Assembly: GCA_964236495.1 (NCBI GenBank)
Contig: CAXSBR010000003.1
Coordinates: 1-64,000, forward strand
DNA length: 64,000 nt
Source of the DNA: CAXSBR01 sp964236495
Lineage (GTDB): Bacteria; Actinomycetota; Actinomycetes; Mycobacteriales; Jatrophihabitantaceae
Reading direction: 5' to 3'
Of the stretch, positions 60,821 to 64,000 are shown in pieces. The notes beneath the pieces were generated by a model. That model searched no databases. It was not told the DNA's origin and worked only from the letters and a program-made list of their open reading frames with translations. Position numbers and translations under genes: made by a program. Numbering within the stretch: position 1 is the first letter of the stretch; the number at the start of each line of letters is the position of its first letter.

Positions 60821-62179
60821 TCAACGCTTTCCACGCCGGCGCGGTGTGGGCCGGTTCGTATTCGGCTTACCTGAGCCGGATCTGCCGATGGCTGTGCTGC
60901 CACCCGCCGGCCTGCTCCCCGCTGCCCCCGCTGCCCCGCCTCGCGTTGGTGGGCGCCCGGCTGCTGTGTCGCCGGTCGGCGAAGGCGCGCTGGTGGGTGC
61001 AGTCGCGTCGGTCCTCGTGTTCGACGTGGCGTTGGGGTCGAACCGTGTAGCGCCACCAGAGCGTTGCGGGCGAGCGCCGGGCCTAGGCGCGGGCGCAGGT
61101 GATCCCCCGCGGGCTCCGGCTGCGGCAAGCACACCCTTGGGGTCGTTGCTGCGGGCGGCCTCACTGGCGCGCTTGGCCGCGACCCGCTTGGTCAGGTCGC
61201 GGTAGACCGGCATCCGTTCGGTGAGTTCGACGACGATGGGCGCGGCCAGGAACAGCGACGAGTAGGCGCCGGTGGCAAGGCCCACGAACATGACCAGCGC
61301 CAGGTCCTTGATCGTGCCCACGCCGAGCAGGAATGCACCGATGAACAGCAGCCCCGCTACCGGCAACAGTGAGATCAACGACGTGTTGATCGAGCGCATC
61401 AACGTCTGGTTGACCGCCATGTTCGTGCCCTCGGAGAACGTCATCCGCGAGCCCGCAGTGAGGTCCTTGGTGTTCTCGCTGACCTTGTCGAAGATCACGA
61501 CGGTGTCGTAGAGCGAGAAACCCAGGATGGTGAGCAGGCCGACGACCGTCGACGGAGTCACTTCGAAGCCGATGATCGAGTAGACGCCGGCGGTCAGGAT
61601 CAGGTCGTGCAGCAGCGCCACGATGGCCGCGACCGCCATCCGCGGTTGGAAGCGGATCGCGATGTAGATCGACACGACGATCAGGAAGAAGATCAGGCCC
61701 TGCAACGCCTTGCGGCTGATGTCCGAGCCCCACGTCGAGCTGACAGTGTCCTGGCTGATTCGGTTCGTCAGCTTCAGGTCGGCCTGGATCTTGTTGCGCA
61801 ACGGCTGATCGTCAGCGCTGGCCGTGCCGGAGGCCGGTGCCTTCACGACGAACTGACGGGTGCCGCCGCTGCCGACTTCCTGGACGCTGTCGACGTTCAC
61901 CTTCTCCTTGGTGAACGCGTCCTGCACCTGCTTGACCGTCAGCGACGTCCCGGTGGCCGGAACGCTGTATTGGGTACCGCCCTTGAACTCGATGCCCTCG
62001 TTGAACCCACGCAAGATCATGCTGGCGATGCAGATCACCAGGATGACGCCGGACAGGGTGTACCAGCGACGGCGGTGGGCGATAAAGCCGTAGTCGGTTT
62101 CGCCGCGGTACAGCCGGCGCATGCGGGCGCGCAGGCCGGTGCGCTCGGCAAACACGCGCGGTGCCGCGGTCTCGGTCAT
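60821..62179 (-). CDS. secF: Protein translocase subunit SecF
   Basis: SecF works with SecD to complete protein export using the proton-motive force. The 452-residue protein has six transmembrane helices, with G-I-E-F-K-G-G-T-Q-Y in the first periplasmic loop, G-F-S-L-Y-D-T-V-V-I-F-D-K-V in helix 4 and R-S-I-N-T-S-L-I-S-L-L-P. The last 110 residues are a Pro/Ala/Arg-rich cytoplasmic tail with basic repeats, longer than usual. ATG overlaps the secD stop (TGATG). Confidence 0.95.
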   Translation of the reverse strand: MTETAAPRVFAERTGLRARMRRLYRGETDYGFIAHRRRWYTLSGVILVICIASMILRGFNEGIEFKGGTQYSVPATGTSLTVKQVQDAFTKEKVNVDSVQEVGSGGTRQFVVKAPASGTASADDQPLRNKIQADLKLTNRISQDTVSSTWGSDISRKALQGLIFFLIVVSIYIAIRFQPRMAVAAIVALLHDLILTAGVYSIIGFEVTPSTVVGLLTILGFSLYDTVVIFDKVSENTKDLTAGSRMTFSEGTNMAVNQTLMRSINTSLISLLPVAGLLFIGAFLLGVGTIKDLALVMFVGLATGAYSSLFLAAPIVVELTERMPVYRDLTKRVAAKRASEAARSNDPKGVLAAAGARGGSPAPAPRPGARPQRSGGATRFDPNATSNTRTDATAPTSAPSPTGDTAAGRPPTRGGAAGAAGSRPAGGSTAIGRSGSGKPNTNRPTPRRRGKR

Positions 62180-64000
62180 CAGGATTCGTCCTCGGCTGCG
62201 GCGGAAGAGGGGTCGGCCGCGCGAGAGCGGATCCGGGTGCGGCGGGCGGCCGCGCGCTGGGCCGCGGAGGTGGGCGTGGGCTCTGCGGCCTGGACCACGT
62301 GCGGCACTGGCGGCGCGGTCACGTCGTCAACGACGTCGACATTCGGCCTGCCGAGCTTCGACATGTTGACGTGGTCGTCGACACCGGCGTCGACCGGGCG
62401 CGCATCAGCCGCTTCGAAGGCTGGCTCGTCGTCGTCGTCGGATGGCAAGGTCGTCCGTCCTGCTCGCGACCGCAACCTGCCGAACAAGCCCCTGGCCGGC
62501 TCGTCCGCCACCTCGTCAGCGATATCGGTGTCGGTGTCGCTGTCGTCGGCGTGGCCGTTGTCACTGACAGAAACCGCAGTCGCACCGCCGTGGCTGGTAG
62601 CCACGTCGTCGCCGGCCTCGACCGCCGGAGCGATCACTACGTCTTTGCGGTCAACGGCGGTTCGAGCGCCGTCTATCTCGCGGGGGTGGCTGTCGCTGTC
62701 GGCTTCAGGCTTGGGGACCCGGACCGCTCGTCCGCGCCGGGCCGCGGCGCGGTAGGCAGCACTGGCCCCGATCGCGGTGGAGGTGCGCTTGTCAGCACCT
62801 GGTGCAGACGCGAAGCCGGTGGCAAGCTCGGTTGCCGGCGCTTTGATCACGTCGCCGAGGTCGGCCGAACTGTCCGCCGCCTCGTCGGCAAGCTCGCCTG
62901 CTGCATGGCCGTCTAGTTGGTCATCGACACCTGGTTCGCGTTCCAGCACCGCGGCGCCCAGCGCAGTCGCACCTGCGCGCCGGCGCGGCCGGGACGCATC
63001 CTTGGCCGGCCGGAGCGTCGGAACGACCGCGGGCCCGCCGGTGCGCACGGAGTTGAGGCCGGTGAAGCGCGGGGAACCGAAGGCACGGCTGCGCGAGAGC
63101 AGCGATACCAGCGGATGGGTGAAGAGGAAGACGACGACGAGGTCCAGGATCGTGGACAGGCCCAGTGTGAAGGCGAAACCGCGCACGTCGCCGGCGGCGA
63201 AGTAGTACAGCACCGCCGCGGCCAGGAACGACACCGTGTCCGCAGAAAGAATGGTGCGCCGGGCCCGGGTCCAGGCCCGCGGCACTGCTACCCGCATCGA
63301 CCTACCGCCGTGCACCTCGTCCTTGAGTCGCTCGAACAGCACCACGAACGAGTCCGCGGTGATACCCACCGCGACGATGAAACCCGCAATGCCGGCGAGT
63401 GTCAGCGTGAAGCCCATCTCGCGCCCGAGCACCACCAGCGCGCCGTAGGTCAGGACGCCGGACACCAGCAGCGAGGCAATAGTCACCAGGCCTAGCGCGC
63501 GATAGTACAGCAGCGAGTAGATGACGACGAGGAACAGGCCGATACCGCCGGCAAGCAGGCCGGCGTGCAACTGACCGGCACCCAGGGTCGCCGACACGTC
63601 GGAGTTGGTCAGCACGGCAAGGCTCAACGGCAGCGCACCGTACTTGAGCTGATTGGCCAGCTCGGTGGCGGTCTTTTGCGTGAAGTCGCCGCTGATCAAG
63701 GTGGCAATTCCGGAGATGACGGCCTGGTTGTGCGGTGTGCTGACCACATCGCCGTCGAGGGTGAAACCAACGTATTCGGCGCACGGCGTCGTCGCAGCCG
63801 AGCAGGACTGCAGTGGCGGCACGGTGCCCGGATCCGAGTGGTGCGCGCCGGTGTACTTCGACCAGGCCTTGTCGCCGGAGTCCTTCAGCGTCAGGCTGAC
63901 CTGCCACAGCGAGGACTGGCTGCTGGGTGCCTGCACGCCGGCGGTTTGGATTTGGCTACCGGCAACGATCACGGGTCCGAGGAGGTATTTCAGGCCGGAG
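62179..64000 (-). CDS. secD: Protein translocase subunit SecD, N-terminus cut by window edge
   Basis: The visible 606 residues start within the periplasmic part (L-L-G-P-V-I-V-A-G-S). Then come the G-I-A-T-L-I-S-G periplasmic head, the transmembrane block with R-A-L-G-L-V-T-I-A-S, and the D4-type motif V-G-I-T-A-D-S-F-V-V-L-F-E-R-L-K-D-E. SecD normally ends soon after the sixth helix; here a cytoplasmic extension of about 285 residues rich in Asp, Ala and Arg follows. The reading frame runs off the right end. Confidence 0.94.
   Translation of the reverse strand, partial: SGLKYLLGPVIVAGSQIQTAGVQAPSSQSSLWQVSLTLKDSGDKAWSKYTGAHHSDPGTVPPLQSCSAATTPCAEYVGFTLDGDVVSTPHNQAVISGIATLISGDFTQKTATELANQLKYGALPLSLAVLTNSDVSATLGAGQLHAGLLAGGIGLFLVVIYSLLYYRALGLVTIASLLVSGVLTYGALVVLGREMGFTLTLAGIAGFIVAVGITADSFVVLFERLKDEVHGGRSMRVAVPRAWTRARRTILSADTVSFLAAAVLYYFAAGDVRGFAFTLGLSTILDLVVVFLFTHPLVSLLSRSRAFGSPRFTGLNSVRTGGPAVVPTLRPAKDASRPRRRAGATALGAAVLEREPGVDDQLDGHAAGELADEAADSSADLGDVIKAPATELATGFASAPGADKRTSTAIGASAAYRAAARRGRAVRVPKPEADSDSHPREIDGARTAVDRKDVVIAPAVEAGDDVATSHGGATAVSVSDNGHADDSDTDTDIADEVADEPARGLFGRLRSRAGRTTLPSDDDDEPAFEAADARPVDAGVDDHVNMSKLGRPNVDVVDDVTAPPVPHVVQAAEPTPTSAAQRAAARRTRIRSRAADPSSAAAEDES

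Overview
The window is about 64 kb of high-GC DNA (roughly 65-70% by eye) in conserved actinobacterial gene order: pheS, rplT-rpmI-infC, hisG-hisE, rpe-rsmB-fmt-def-priA-metK-coaBC-rpoZ-gmk, the pyr operon, nusB-efp, aroQ-aroB-aroK-aroC-aroE-mltG-ruvX-alaS-rarA, aspS, hisS, relA and secF-secD. GTG starts, 4-base start/stop overlaps, an actinobacterial-type PriA without ATPase motifs, an ATP-dependent DNA ligase of the mycobacterial LigB type and a class F sortase fit an actinomycete. The class 1B PyrD/PyrK pair is less common in the phylum; a relative of Nakamurella, Jatrophihabitans or Frankia is my guess, with low confidence. Almost all genes are on the minus strand; only four (the DUF1844 gene, a P-loop kinase, trmL and a cyclophilin) are on plus. 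Both edge genes, pheS and secD, are cut by the window.

From left to right: pheS, an oxygenase-like gene, a 23S-type rRNA methyltransferase and the IF3-L35-L20 operon (infC apparently starting at AUC behind a leader with an intrinsic terminator); hisG/hisE; a MarR regulator; an FMN riboswitch driving a PnuC-type riboflavin transporter where relatives often carry riboflavin biosynthesis genes; rpe, rsmB, fmt, def, priA, metK, coaBC, rpoZ, gmk. Between gmk and pyrF lies an insert of three cell-surface genes (class F sortase, DUF4397 protein, large single-pass membrane protein), and no mihF is seen there. The de novo pyrimidine operon follows, pyrR-pyrB-pyrC-(PH-like)-carA-carB-pyrK-pyrD-pyrF, with a PyrR-binding leader RNA. 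Then come nusB, efp, an exported phosphodiesterase, the shikimate genes and DNA repair/translation genes up to aspS.

The most unusual item is at 52317-54725, between hisS and aspS: a lower-GC gene for an 802-residue protein that joins an AAA_14-type ATPase, a DUF4143/PD-(D/E)XK-like domain, a TIR domain with a plausible catalytic glutamate, and a helical C-terminal region. It looks acquired, has a 36-bp near-palindrome at its upstream boundary and has an internal start that could give a TIR-only protein. I consider it a candidate single-gene NAD-depleting defence system.

A second theme is in-frame repeat expansion in housekeeping proteins: five 54-bp copies in the nusB C-terminus, a diverged copy of the same element inside an unrelated kinase gene on the opposite strand, an 18-bp repeat at the aroB N-terminus and shorter repeats in relA and aroE. 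This suggests a small mobile or expanding element that is tolerated inside coding sequence.
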